Below are positions 46,036 to 55,361 of a stretch of DNA of 64,000 nucleotides, piece by piece. The DNA comes from CAYXVJ01 sp964558445 (GTDB lineage Bacteria > Bacillota > Clostridia > Saccharofermentanales > Fastidiosipilaceae), in assembly GCA_964558445.1 (NCBI GenBank), contig CAZLEA010000002.1:1-64000 (forward strand). Reading direction: 5' to 3'. The translations under genes were made by a program, and so were the position numbers. The notes beneath the pieces are model-generated. The model was given only the letters and a program-made list of their open reading frames with translations, did not search any database and was not told where the DNA came from. The stretch's first letter is position 1. Each line of letters opens with the position of its first letter.

Positions 46036-47346
46036 CTAGAGCAGCTTCTTCTCGTTTAGACCATACTTCGATACGTTCAAGAGCAAGCCGATGCCCACGA
46101 GGAAGAAGAGGTTTGACGTACCGCCATAGCTGAAGAAGGGCAGCGAGATACCGGTCGGGATAAACACCTTCAGATTGACCGCGATGGATAGAAACGCCTG
46201 GATGGCGATCAGTGCACTGAAGCCGGTGGCTACCACTTGATTGAAGAGCGACTTCGTCCGCAAGGCCACTCGCATCCCGAGGAAGAAGAAGAGTAAGAAC
46301 AATAAGATGACAAGCCCGCCGCCAACTGCGCCGAGTTCCTCGACCACAATCGAGTAGATGTAGTCGTTATGCGATTCGGGTAGGTAGTTGTTCTTCTGCC
46401 TACCCTGACCGAGACCGACGCCAAACCAGCCGCCCGAACCGATCGCGATCAAGGCTTGATCGGCCTGATACGTATCGTCTGCGGTCGCGTCATCCGTCTC
46501 CAAGAAGATATCGAAGCGCTGAATCATGTGATCCAAGCGATCGTTTGACGCTACATATTTCAGGATCGGTCCCTTGAAGGTCGCAAACAAGAGAATCAAG
46601 ACGATAGCGAAGGCCAGTAGAAGACCGGTCGCAACCGCCCACGAGCGACGGCTGATACCGGCCGCAAGCAGCACGATGAAGGTGATCAAGAGGATAATCA
46701 AGATGGCAGACATATGCGACTGCAAGCTGATCAGGGCGCACCAGACGCCGACCGCCCCGATGGGCAAGATGAAGTCCCAGAAGAGATCGTAGAAGATTGC
46801 TCGGCCAAGCGTTCGCACCTTCTTCGGGCCGCGCCTCGTAACTCGCCTGCGCCAAGAGAAGTAGATGGCGCCGCAGTAGACGGCCGCGATCTTCGCAATC
46901 TCGGAGGGCTGGAAGGTCATATCCGGCATCACGAAGAGCGGAAGCCAGCGCTGCTGACCGTTGATCTCGATGCCTACCGGCGTGAGGACCAGCACCAGCA
47001 GCCCCGTCGTAAACAAGTAGACGATGATCATCATCGCCGTGTTGTTCAGAAACTTCATGTCGAGTCTCGTCAGAAGCCACATCGCAAGCAGGCCCACCAC
47101 CGTGAAGATCACTTGTCTGAGGACATAGTGCCAGGTGTTGCCCCGATCCGCGAGCGCATCGCTCATCGATGCGGAGAAGAGCATAATCAGGCCGAAACAC
47201 AAGAGCGTGATAACGGTCAGCAAAACAGCGAAATCGATGCTCTTGGGCAGCATCACTTCGTCTGCTTGCCGTAGACCACCGAGTCGTCCGATACGAAGCG
47301 GTAATTTGTCGCTTCGCCTATTGATCTTGGGTTTCGTGCGATCCAA
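46036..47346 (-). CDS. ftsW: SEDS glycosyltransferase FtsW
   Basis: Polytopic peptidoglycan polymerase for the septum, working with the class B PBP at 51448-53766. About ten transmembrane helices; SEDS landmarks are FSASMSDALAD in helix 1-2, NGQQRWLPL...FQPSEIAKIA, PESHNDYIYSIVVEELG and ISLPFFSYGGTSNLFFLVGIGLLLN. The 436-residue protein has a basic cytoplasmic N-terminus of about 35 residues and a longer central loop. Start is TTG 47346 with GGGAG 7 nt upstream. Assigned FtsW rather than RodA because of its place between mraY and murG; another SEDS gene lies at 56035. Confidence 0.92.
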   Translation of the reverse strand: MDRTKPKINRRSDKLPLRIGRLGGLRQADEVMLPKSIDFAVLLTVITLLCFGLIMLFSASMSDALADRGNTWHYVLRQVIFTVVGLLAMWLLTRLDMKFLNNTAMMIIVYLFTTGLLVLVLTPVGIEINGQQRWLPLFVMPDMTFQPSEIAKIAAVYCGAIYFSWRRRVTRRGPKKVRTLGRAIFYDLFWDFILPIGAVGVWCALISLQSHMSAILIILLITFIVLLAAGISRRSWAVATGLLLAFAIVLILLFATFKGPILKYVASNDRLDHMIQRFDIFLETDDATADDTYQADQALIAIGSGGWFGVGLGQGRQKNNYLPESHNDYIYSIVVEELGAVGGGLVILLFLLFFFLGMRVALRTKSLFNQVVATGFSALIAIQAFLSIAVNLKVFIPTGISLPFFSYGGTSNLFFLVGIGLLLNVSKYGLNEKKLL

Positions 47347-47372
47347 TCCTACACTCCCGTTCTAATTCCTGA

Positions 47373-48398
47373 TCACGCCAAGTACGGCCACAAGCAGAGC
47401 AAGCCGACCAGTGAGCCCAAGGCGGATACCAGCGTGAAGATGAGAACGATCTTGTTCTCGGACCAACCGCCCAGTTCGAAATGGTGGTGAATCGGCGTCA
47501 TCCGGAAGATGCGCTTCCCACCCGTCTTCTTGAAATAAGCCACTTGAATGATAACCGTCAGCGATTCGACCCAGTAGATCACGCCTGCAAAGAGCAAGAT
47601 CCACGGCACCCCCATCAAGAGTGCGGCACCGGCAATCAAGGCACCGATGGCAAGCGAACCCGTATCGCCCATGAAGATCTGGGCCGGATGTCTGTTATAG
47701 ATCAGGTAAGCCAGCAAGCCGCCCATGAGGGCTGCCGCCATGTAGACGATGCCGCCGGTGTCCGGTGCCATGAGCCTCGGTACGAGGAAGGCCAGACTTA
47801 GTAAGACCGGAAGCGAGACCGTCGACAAGAGACCGTCGACACCATCGGTGAAGTTCACCGAGTTACCGATGTAGTAGAGATAGAGGAAGGCAACGATACC
47901 GTAGGGCAGCTTCCACCAACCGACGATAGGTACGGCGCTCTTCACAAACGGCAGCAAGAGGACGGGGCCGCCCGGGAAGAGATATAGATAGTACAAGACG
48001 AAGAGCAGGGTAATCGCAAACATCGGAATCGTCTTCTGTATCGCCGACAAGCCCTTCTTCGTAATCCGCACCTTGACGTAATCGTCTGCATAGCCGATCA
48101 GCGCGCTACCAAGTATGTAGAGGGTCAGTGCCAAACTTGCGGGTGAGCGCAAGAACGAGACGGCACTCTCGCTTGCAGCAGCCATAAACGCCAAATAGAT
48201 GCCCACCAATAATAGTGGTAGAGAGAAGAGCAGGCCACCAAACGTCGGAGTGCCGCTCTTGACGTAATGCGACTTCGGTCCCTCATCGCGTACGGTCTGC
48301 CCTGCGCTTCTGGTCTTCAGCCACTGTATATACGGTTTACCGGTCAGGGCTACGAATAAGAAGGCGCCAAGGCCAATTAGAATTGCTTGTGTCGGCAT
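47373..48398 (-). CDS. mraY: Phospho-N-acetylmuramoyl-pentapeptide-transferase MraY
   Basis: Transfers phospho-MurNAc-pentapeptide to undecaprenyl phosphate to form lipid I. The 341-residue, ten-helix protein has GPKSHYVKSGTPTFGGLLF, the aspartate-rich GYADDYVKV, GNSVNFTDGVDGLLS and FMGDTGSLAIGA, and the C-terminal MTPIHHHFELGGWSE, all MraY signatures. The murD gene that usually comes next is missing; ftsW follows after 26 nt. Confidence 0.96.
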   Translation of the reverse strand: MPTQAILIGLGAFLFVALTGKPYIQWLKTRSAGQTVRDEGPKSHYVKSGTPTFGGLLFSLPLLLVGIYLAFMAAASESAVSFLRSPASLALTLYILGSALIGYADDYVKVRITKKGLSAIQKTIPMFAITLLFVLYYLYLFPGGPVLLLPFVKSAVPIVGWWKLPYGIVAFLYLYYIGNSVNFTDGVDGLLSTVSLPVLLSLAFLVPRLMAPDTGGIVYMAAALMGGLLAYLIYNRHPAQIFMGDTGSLAIGALIAGAALLMGVPWILLFAGVIYWVESLTVIIQVAYFKKTGGKRIFRMTPIHHHFELGGWSENKIVLIFTLVSALGSLVGLLCLWPYLA

Positions 48399-48404
48399 GT
48401 GTAA

Positions 48405-49901
48405 CTAATCCTCTTTCACATCAGGTGTCAGGCGCTCTCTTACGATCGCCTCCGCGAGCTTCTCCATGGCGAAACTGCGCGATGCTTTTATCAGCAGTAT
48501 ATCACGGTCTTCGAGCTGAGGAATCAAAGAATGTTCCAGCGCCTCCCTGTCCGGGAAGGTCAAGACGGGGCAATCCGGCTTCAAGGCATGGATGCCGCCC
48601 TCCACATGATCCGCGTACGGGCCGCAGATCCAGGCATAATCGACATCCGCACGGGCTATATCCAGACCCAGATTGAAGTGGAGCTTCTCGGCCATATCGC
48701 CAAGCTCGTTCATACCGCCCAGTGCGACGAGGCGCCTTCTATCACCGCTCAAGGTGACGAGTAAGTCCAGCGCCGCCTTCATCGATTCCGGGCTCGCGTT
48801 ATAACTGTCGTTGATCATCGTCACGCCCCTGGCTTCCATCAGACGCTGGCGGTCCCCGCTTGCCTCGAAGTCTTGCAGCGATTCCTTGGCGGCTTCCGCA
48901 CGAACACCGAGTATATCTGCCACTTGCAGAGCAAACAGCGAATTCTGAATCTGATGTCTGCCTGGCACGGGCAGTACCACTTGTGCGGCGAACGGGACGG
49001 GCACTTCACCGGGCTCTTGTTCCCAGCAATCGAAGACGGAACCTTCGAAATCGCTTCGTATGTGCTTGGCCAGGAAGCAGCGCGACGGCCAAGTCGGCGC
49101 CTGTTCGGGATCGGCGGATATGAAGGAGACTTCATAAGACTTGTCGCCATTGATTACAGGGATATCTCGAACGATATCCTGAGCACAAGACATTATGAGG
49201 TCGTTATCACCATTCAACAACAGATGCCCGCCTTCTCGTATCCCTTCTCGGATCTCAAGCTTCGCTTCGAGTATGGCCTCCCTCGTCTTGAACTGTGCGA
49301 TATGCGATACACCGATGCCGGTTACGATCGCGATATTGGGCTCTGCCATGTCCGCGAGGCGAAGCATATCGCCGGGTCGGTCGATCCCCATCTCGACGAT
49401 CAAGACCGCTGTTTGTTCCTCACAGGCCAGTATCGTGCGGGCCAATCCGATGTGATTATTGTTATTCGCCTTCGTCGCCGTGACCTTGAGGCTGCGATCG
49501 AGCGCCGCCTTGACCATCTGGCGAGTCGAGGTCTTCCCTACGCTGCCCGTGATGCCCACGACCTGCCCCGTGATCTTGGAACGATACCACTTCGCAACCA
49601 TGAGTAAGGCTACTTCCGTATCCTCCACCAGGAGGTAGGGGCGCCGCTTGGCCTCGGGCAGAGCGAGGACTGCTTCTTCGTCTGAAACAAGAAATGAGAG
49701 GGCGCCGGTATCCGCGGCCTGGCCGAGGAAGTCGTGTGCGTCGAAGTTCACGCCACGAAGCGCGATGAAGAGCGCTTCTGCTTCGATGCTCCGAGTATCG
49801 GTCGAGACCGAGTGGAAACTCGGCTCATCAGGCACATACTCCGCGCCTCGTATCGGCGTTTCCAGATAGGCGGCCAGTTCAGCCAACATATATCGTTTCA
49901 T
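48405..49901 (-). CDS. murF: UDP-MurNAc-tripeptide--D-Ala-D-Ala ligase MurF
   Basis: ATP-dependent addition of D-Ala-D-Ala to the cytoplasmic tripeptide precursor. Unlike the neighbouring MurE-like protein its catalytic motifs are intact: GITGSVGKTSTRQMV (P-loop with lysine), NNNNHIGLA, VEMG, HIAQFKTREAILEAKLEI, and NDSYNASPESM. 498 residues compares with about 450 usually. It starts 2 nt after the upstream stop. Confidence 0.94.
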   Translation of the reverse strand: MKRYMLAELAAYLETPIRGAEYVPDEPSFHSVSTDTRSIEAEALFIALRGVNFDAHDFLGQAADTGALSFLVSDEEAVLALPEAKRRPYLLVEDTEVALLMVAKWYRSKITGQVVGITGSVGKTSTRQMVKAALDRSLKVTATKANNNNHIGLARTILACEEQTAVLIVEMGIDRPGDMLRLADMAEPNIAIVTGIGVSHIAQFKTREAILEAKLEIREGIREGGHLLLNGDNDLIMSCAQDIVRDIPVINGDKSYEVSFISADPEQAPTWPSRCFLAKHIRSDFEGSVFDCWEQEPGEVPVPFAAQVVLPVPGRHQIQNSLFALQVADILGVRAEAAKESLQDFEASGDRQRLMEARGVTMINDSYNASPESMKAALDLLVTLSGDRRRLVALGGMNELGDMAEKLHFNLGLDIARADVDYAWICGPYADHVEGGIHALKPDCPVLTFPDREALEHSLIPQLEDRDILLIKASRSFAMEKLAEAIVRERLTPDVKED

Positions 49902-49903
49902 CG

Positions 49904-51424
49904 CTATTGTCCCCCCTTGTCTTCTGTTTGCTCTTGTTGATCTTCTGTATGCGATCTTCGACTTCGCTTGGCCAGCGCGGCCTCTGCTACCGTTCGGTCC
50001 GAATACCAGACGGTCTCCTCGGCGGAGATGTTGTAGGTCTCGGAGCCTTTGCCACTAATGACGAGTAGGTCCCCCGCCTCCATCCCCAAGATGGCCGCTT
50101 CGATCGCGTCTTCTCGCCTCGGATAGACGCTGTAAGCCGTCGTCACGTTTCGTATACCACGTTCGAGGTCCAACAGGATCGATTCCGCCCCCTCCGAGCG
50201 CTCGTTGGTTACCGTGAGGTAGCTGTAGTCCGCAAGCAAGCCTGCGGTCTCGGCCAGATCGCCGCGCGGATCGCTGGCTCGATCGCCTCCGCTACCAAGG
50301 ACGACTTGCAGGCGCCCCCGACAATATGGGCGAAGTCCCGTGAGCAAGTTCTCCATACGCCCTGCGGTCCATGACGAGTCGATATAGATCGATAAGCCCA
50401 AATCGTTTGCGACCGGCTCGCTTCGGCCAGGAATCGAGATATCCCGAAGTCCCTCCACCGCTGCCGATATACTCATCTGCGAGAGCGAGATTACACTGAG
50501 CGCGGCGAGGCTGTTTAGCACCTGGTAGCGCCCGGGCAGGCCAACGAAGACAAAGTAACTCGGCTTGCCGTGGATCTCGAGCGTGAAGGCCGTGCCGAGG
50601 CGACCCTCTCGCTCCTCGATATGCAGGTTTGTGGCCCGGAAATCCGCCATCGAATCGATGCCGAAACTGATGTAAGGCCGATCCTTCTTCACATAATCCG
50701 CTCGTTTGAATTGGTGTAAGATGGCAGGATCGTCGAAGTTTACGATCAAGTGACGGCTCTGCTCGGCCATCTGCTGCCAGGCATGACAATCCCAATCGAG
50801 CGCATGCATCAAGATCGTGGCCTCCATATGCAAATGCGCGACACGCTTCATATACATATCTTGCTTGGACAGAGGCATAACAGCAGCATCTATGCCCCGA
50901 TCGCTAAGATCCGCGAGATTCGCCTCGATATCGGGCGCTTCCGGGTGGTTTCGCCCGCCGTAGATTGTGCCCAGAGGCGTCTTCGTCTGCATCCCGTCCA
51001 TATAGGCAATCGCAGGCCTCTCTTGCTGCCAGAGGGCATAGATCATGCCGGCCAGCGTATGGCGGCCATGGGTACCGGTGCAAGCCAGAAGCTTCACCTG
51101 CGTACTCGGATGTCCGAAGAACACGGCCGATACATAGGCTAGCGCATCTCGGCTGTCGTCGACCTGTGCAATACCTAGCTCGGGATAATCACTTAGGGAT
51201 AGTGTCTCCAATACCGTAGGATCGCTGACGATCAGCGCGACCGCTCCCTGGCGGATCGCTTGCTCTAGATAAGCATGGGCGTCTTGGCTCTGCCCGCGAA
51301 TCGCGACAAACAGCGAGCCTAGGCGCACACGCCTGGAGTCATAGACGATATTCGCGATAGGAATATCCGTCCTCCCGCCAAGGGCGAGAACCGGATAGGA
51401 CTTCATTAATTCGCCAAGTGTCAT
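49904..51424 (-). CDS. MurE-like protein with degraded active site (probable pseudoenzyme)
   Basis: Clearly a MurE homologue in length (506 residues from ATG 51424), in fold landmarks (YDSRRVRLGSLFVAIRG in the N-terminal domain, PGRYQVLNSLAA in the centre, GSGGDRASDPRGDLAE and GKGSETY near the end) and in place between the PBP and murF genes. But key sites differ from the family: the P-loop GTNGKT is GTHGRHT (residues 117-123, lysine lost), the EVSSHAL and TNL..DHLD regions are unrecognisable, the lysine that is carbamylated appears as Gln in AEQSRH, YAHTPD is YIDSSWT (347-353) and the substrate-selecting DNPR is TNER (406-409). Catalysis as a Mur ligase is unlikely. The frame is intact and codon use matches its neighbours, so it is conserved rather than decaying. 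Confidence 0.8.
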   Translation of the reverse strand: MTLGELMKSYPVLALGGRTDIPIANIVYDSRRVRLGSLFVAIRGQSQDAHAYLEQAIRQGAVALIVSDPTVLETLSLSDYPELGIAQVDDSRDALAYVSAVFFGHPSTQVKLLACTGTHGRHTLAGMIYALWQQERPAIAYMDGMQTKTPLGTIYGGRNHPEAPDIEANLADLSDRGIDAAVMPLSKQDMYMKRVAHLHMEATILMHALDWDCHAWQQMAEQSRHLIVNFDDPAILHQFKRADYVKKDRPYISFGIDSMADFRATNLHIEEREGRLGTAFTLEIHGKPSYFVFVGLPGRYQVLNSLAALSVISLSQMSISAAVEGLRDISIPGRSEPVANDLGLSIYIDSSWTAGRMENLLTGLRPYCRGRLQVVLGSGGDRASDPRGDLAETAGLLADYSYLTVTNERSEGAESILLDLERGIRNVTTAYSVYPRREDAIEAAILGMEAGDLLVISGKGSETYNISAEETVWYSDRTVAEAALAKRSRRSHTEDQQEQTEDKGGQ

Positions 51425-51447
51425 GCTTATCACCGCCTCTCCCAAAC

Positions 51448-53766
51448 TTACGGCTGATTCAATACGGATGTGGCAGGAACCGGTGTCGGCGATGCGGTCG
51501 GGTCCGGATCGAAGTGAATCGGGATAATCGTATAGCGCTGAACCATCGTCTCTTCGCCGCCGTCGCTCGGATCGATATCTTGACTTGTGACGTTGCCGCG
51601 GTAGTTGCTGCCTTCGAGACGGACGTTCACGCCTGCCTCAAGCGCGATATCCATCGCCTCATCGACCGTCATGCCGGTGAAGTCCGGTACGGACACGAGA
51701 TCTGTCGGGATCTCCCCGCTAACGGACGCATAGATGCGACCGAAGCCGCTGCTCATCTCGTCTACAGGCGGATATTGTGCACGCACGATATCGCTGAACT
51801 CTGCACCCTCTTCTGCTACAACATCCCAGTTTACTATAGGCGAGTTCTGGACGGCATTCTGTACGTCACGACCGACAATGTTACGCACTTCTTCCTTCAT
51901 AAACAAGGTCTCGAGCTCCTCGAAGCTGTACTCTTTTTGTACACCCATATACTTCAGTGTACGCTCGGTCACGCGCCGGCTCAGAATCTGCGAGGGCCAA
52001 GACAAGAGCTTATCCTCAGGCAGATAGAGTATCGTCAGGACCACAATCTTTGGATCGTCATAGGGCGTCACGGAGGCAAAGGAGATAACAATCCTCTCCT
52101 CATTCTCACCACTGGTCGACGTCGAGGTCTTACCCGCCACGCGATAGCCGGGCACCTCTGCCGTGGCACCACCACCCTCGGTTACGACACCGCGCATGTA
52201 CTTCAGAATCTGCTTGGACGTCTCTTCGGAGATAACACGACGGATGACCTCGGGCTGATGCGACTCGAGCACGTTGCCGCTTTGGTCCGTGATGGTTTCG
52301 ACAACCTGTGGCTGTAGTAAGAGGCCGCCGTTGCCGAGTGCGGCAAACGCATTGATCATCTGAATCGGCGTCAAGGTCGCCTGCTCACCGAAGGAGTTGA
52401 CGGCCATGTCGATCTCGGCCGGATGTTTCTGCTGCAGACCGGCAACTTCAGCCGGTAAATCGATGCCCGTAATATCATAATGTCCGAACGCTCGGACGTA
52501 TTGATAGAAGGTTGCTACGCCCATTGATTGAGCTACTTGGACGAATACAGGGTTACAAGATGTCCAGAGCCCCTGCTCCATCGTTACGTAGCCGTGACCG
52601 CCGTGCACCGAACAAGAAATCGGGTAATCCTCCCAACCGTCAACGAAGATCGGATCATCGGAGAAGGTCTGAGTTTCGCTTATCGAGCGCTGATCGAGTG
52701 ACATCGCAGCCGTAAGAGCCTTGTATGTAGAGCCCGGCTCATAGGGCTCGGAGATCGCTCTGTTGAGCCATACCTTGGACGTCAAGAGGTCCATATCGTC
52801 GCTGTCGGTAAACGGATCCCAATCCGCTTCATCGCCATCGAAGGCAGACGGTACACCAAACGGATCGTTTAGATCGTAGCTACCGTTCTGCGCCATCGCG
52901 AGAATTGCACCGGTCTTCGGGTCCATGATGATACCCACCGCACCGTTGATCATCTTGTACATATCGGCATGGAAATCCAGTTCCTCTTGGAGAATATCTT
53001 GTATGCCCTTATCAATATAGAGATTGAGATTATAACCGTCTACGGCCTCCTCGACCGTCGGTACGGTGTACGGGAGCTCCGCATTACTGTAGTTATCGAC
53101 CTCGGCATATGTATAGCCCGGCGTCCCGGAGAGTATATCGTTGTAGTAGGCCTCGAGCCCGTTTACGCCTTTGATCGTATCGTCTTCTTGATTCGTGAAG
53201 CCGACCAAGATGGCAGCCGACTCCCCCGCCGGGTAGTAGCGATCCATCTTGGCATCGATGGCCACACCGCCGATCTGATGCAAGATCAGGAAGTCGCGCA
53301 GCTCGTTATACATGATGCGAGATACGTTCTTCTTCAGAATAATATAGCTGGAGTCCACTTCGGCTGCTTGTTCGGCTACCCAATCTGCTTCTAGTTCCAG
53401 AATTCTCGCGATACCGGAGACGATCTCGCTTAGCGGCAAGCGTCCTGCAGGAATCGTATTCAAACTTGCGGGTGTGATACCGATCGTATAGACATAGTTG
53501 TTGACGGCGAGCGCATAACCGTTCGCGTCACGGATCTCACCTCGCTCGGGGTAGTCGACGATTTGTCTGTAGTGTTGTCTGGCTGCTTCTTGAGCATAGG
53601 CCTCATGATCGTTTACCATGATCGTAAACAGCGAATACAGCAGATAAACGGCTGTCAATAATATGAAAAGAGCGGCGACAAAAATGCCACCGCGTGCACT
53701 GCCTCCGGCAGTCTTACGGGTCTTGACTCTCTTCGCCTGCCCGTCGTTGTCTCTTGTATCCCACAT
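51448..53766 (-). CDS. Class B penicillin-binding protein with PASTA domain (FtsI/PbpB/SpoVD type)
   Basis: Septal transpeptidase of 772 residues. Short cytoplasmic N-terminus, transmembrane helix at about 28-50, dimerisation domain (RGEIRDANGYALA), transpeptidase with active-site Ser346 in STYK (346-349), SCN at 403-405 and third motif KTS at 546-548 instead of the usual KTG. A single PASTA domain (about 690-755, VPDFTGMTVDEAMDIALEAGVNV) and a Pro/Thr tail finish the protein. Works with FtsW and FtsL/FtsQ. The gene lies between ftsL and the MurE-like gene. No nearby spo genes, so an FtsI role is more likely than SpoVD. Confidence 0.92.
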   Translation of the reverse strand: MWDTRDNDGQAKRVKTRKTAGGSARGGIFVAALFILLTAVYLLYSLFTIMVNDHEAYAQEAARQHYRQIVDYPERGEIRDANGYALAVNNYVYTIGITPASLNTIPAGRLPLSEIVSGIARILELEADWVAEQAAEVDSSYIILKKNVSRIMYNELRDFLILHQIGGVAIDAKMDRYYPAGESAAILVGFTNQEDDTIKGVNGLEAYYNDILSGTPGYTYAEVDNYSNAELPYTVPTVEEAVDGYNLNLYIDKGIQDILQEELDFHADMYKMINGAVGIIMDPKTGAILAMAQNGSYDLNDPFGVPSAFDGDEADWDPFTDSDDMDLLTSKVWLNRAISEPYEPGSTYKALTAAMSLDQRSISETQTFSDDPIFVDGWEDYPISCSVHGGHGYVTMEQGLWTSCNPVFVQVAQSMGVATFYQYVRAFGHYDITGIDLPAEVAGLQQKHPAEIDMAVNSFGEQATLTPIQMINAFAALGNGGLLLQPQVVETITDQSGNVLESHQPEVIRRVISEETSKQILKYMRGVVTEGGGATAEVPGYRVAGKTSTSTSGENEERIVISFASVTPYDDPKIVVLTILYLPEDKLLSWPSQILSRRVTERTLKYMGVQKEYSFEELETLFMKEEVRNIVGRDVQNAVQNSPIVNWDVVAEEGAEFSDIVRAQYPPVDEMSSGFGRIYASVSGEIPTDLVSVPDFTGMTVDEAMDIALEAGVNVRLEGSNYRGNVTSQDIDPSDGGEETMVQRYTIIPIHFDPDPTASPTPVPATSVLNQP

Positions 53767-53807
53767 ATATGTCTGCTCCGTAGTTCTTCTATCCCCAGAG
53801 GCTTCGT

Positions 53808-54353
53808 CTAGGGCAAGAACGACTTGAAGAACGCCTCAATGTTATCCATCACGGAAGCATCGCCCGCTTCCTCGGTCTGTGCCAGATTCGAATACTTCTG
53901 TCCGAGGATCAAACGATCCTTGGTCGGTACGTCGAGGTAGATAACCTGGTTGCTGAGCGGATCTTGCATCCCTAGCTCCAGTGCGCGCTCGCGTACGGCC
54001 TCCAAGTCGGTGGCGGCGACAAGCTCGCTGTTCTTCTGCACGTTCTCAATCTTCAGTTTGGCAATCTGCTTCTCGATCTTCGCGTTGGCGAAGTTCATCT
54101 CGATCAAGCTGGTTTGGATGCCGAGCAAGTAACCGAAGAGTCCGGTCAGGAATAAAACGAAGGCGACAACCACAATGAAGCTCTTGATCTGCTGGCGCTT
54201 GCCGGCCTTCAAGATCTCTTGGTTACGAAGTCTCGCCGCGCGCTCCTCGGCAGAGATCGGTGTAATCTCGGTCTTCTTCCGACCGCTCTTCACCGAAACT
54301 TGTCTCTGCGGGTATTCGGGTGCCAGCGCACCTGCCAGATTTGATCTACCCAT
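53808..54353 (-). CDS. ftsL: FtsL-like cell division protein
   Basis: 181-residue bitopic protein: basic cytoplasmic part (1-60), one transmembrane helix (about 62-85, SFIVVVAFVLFLTGLFGYLLG) and an extracellular coiled coil (LIEMNFANAKIEKQIAKLKIENVQ) followed by ERALELGMQDP, the motif seen at the end of FtsL/FtsB coiled coils. Position between rsmH and the PBP gene identifies it as the FtsL of the dcw cluster, although sequence in this family is poorly conserved. SD AAGGAG. Confidence 0.82.
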   Translation of the reverse strand: MGRSNLAGALAPEYPQRQVSVKSGRKKTEITPISAEERAARLRNQEILKAGKRQQIKSFIVVVAFVLFLTGLFGYLLGIQTSLIEMNFANAKIEKQIAKLKIENVQKNSELVAATDLEAVRERALELGMQDPLSNQVIYLDVPTKDRLILGQKYSNLAQTEEAGDASVMDNIEAFFKSFLP

Positions 54354-54365
54354 CTCTCTTACTCC

Positions 54366-55361
54366 TTACGTCCGCTCGTAGTGTCTATACGCTTCATCGT
54401 TTCGTTCGAATACGCGAAGCCTGGCGCTTCTGGCCCTCGGGTTTCGATCCAGTTCATCGGCCTTGGCGATCACGCCCTTGCGTCCGATGGCCCTACCGAG
54501 CGGTACTCTGCCGCAAACACATTGTGGCAGGTCTCTCGGGCAGATACAGGGATCCTCCCAGAGTCTGTATGCTTCCTTGACGATGCGATCCTCCAGCGAG
54601 TGGAAGCTGATAATCGCGAGTCGTCCGCCGGGTGCCAAGCGTTCTATCGCTTGTTCCAACATGGCTTCCAATTCACCAAGCTCATCGTTGACGGCGATAC
54701 GCAGTGCTTGGAAACTGCGCTTGGCCGGATGTTGATCTTCATTTCTTGCCTTGGCCGGCATCGCGCCTCGAATCACATCGCTTAGATCATGTGTTCGAAG
54801 GAAGGGCTTCTCCTGCCTGCGTTCCACGATGCGTCTGGCAATTCGTCCTGCATAGCGTTCTTCGCCATAGCGAACCAGAATGTCTCGAAGCTTCGTCTCA
54901 GAGATTCGATTGACAAGCTCTGCAGCCGTCTCTCCTCTGCTCGTGTCCATCCGCATATCCAGCGGACCGTCCTTCATATAAGCGAAGCCACGGCTTGCCT
55001 CATCCAGTTGCCAAGACGAGACGCCCAGGTCTGCGAGTACGCCCCAAATCTTCTCGATACCGAGCTCATCCAGGCCCTCGCCCAGGTGTGCGAAGCTTCG
55101 ATGGATCAGGCGATACTGCCTCGGCCCCACGGCTTCGATCGTAGCGTCCAGTGTTCGTCTTGCGGTCTCCAGCGCATCCGTGTCGCGATCAAACGAGATC
55201 AAGAGGCCGTCCGGCTCCAGCGCACGCAAGATGGCCGAAGAGTGTCCTCCGCCACCGGCCGTACAATCGACATAATACTTGTCTTCTTGTATGGCCAGAG
55301 CCTCGATGCATTCGTGAAGAAGCACGGGCTCGTGCGCAAACTCAGATAATTCCCTTGACAT
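54366..55361 (-). CDS. rsmH: 16S rRNA (cytosine1402-N4)-methyltransferase RsmH
   Basis: MraW family methyltransferase acting on 16S rRNA. HEPVLLHECIEAL, the SAM motif DCTAGGGGHSSAIL, GVLADLGVSSWQLDEASRGFAY and HPAKRSFQALRIAVNDEL are characteristic. 331 residues from ATG 55361, which overlaps the mraZ stop by 20 nt; the exact start is uncertain because no strong SD precedes it (a GTG at 55370 is the alternative). Confidence 0.94.
   Translation of the reverse strand: MSRELSEFAHEPVLLHECIEALAIQEDKYYVDCTAGGGGHSSAILRALEPDGLLISFDRDTDALETARRTLDATIEAVGPRQYRLIHRSFAHLGEGLDELGIEKIWGVLADLGVSSWQLDEASRGFAYMKDGPLDMRMDTSRGETAAELVNRISETKLRDILVRYGEERYAGRIARRIVERRQEKPFLRTHDLSDVIRGAMPAKARNEDQHPAKRSFQALRIAVNDELGELEAMLEQAIERLAPGGRLAIISFHSLEDRIVKEAYRLWEDPCICPRDLPQCVCGRVPLGRAIGRKGVIAKADELDRNPRARSARLRVFERNDEAYRHYERT

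Noticed and set aside
51418..52317. 300-codon plus-strand frame opposite the PBP gene
   Set aside because: Lies entirely within the PBP coding region on the other strand, no SD and no recognisable domain.
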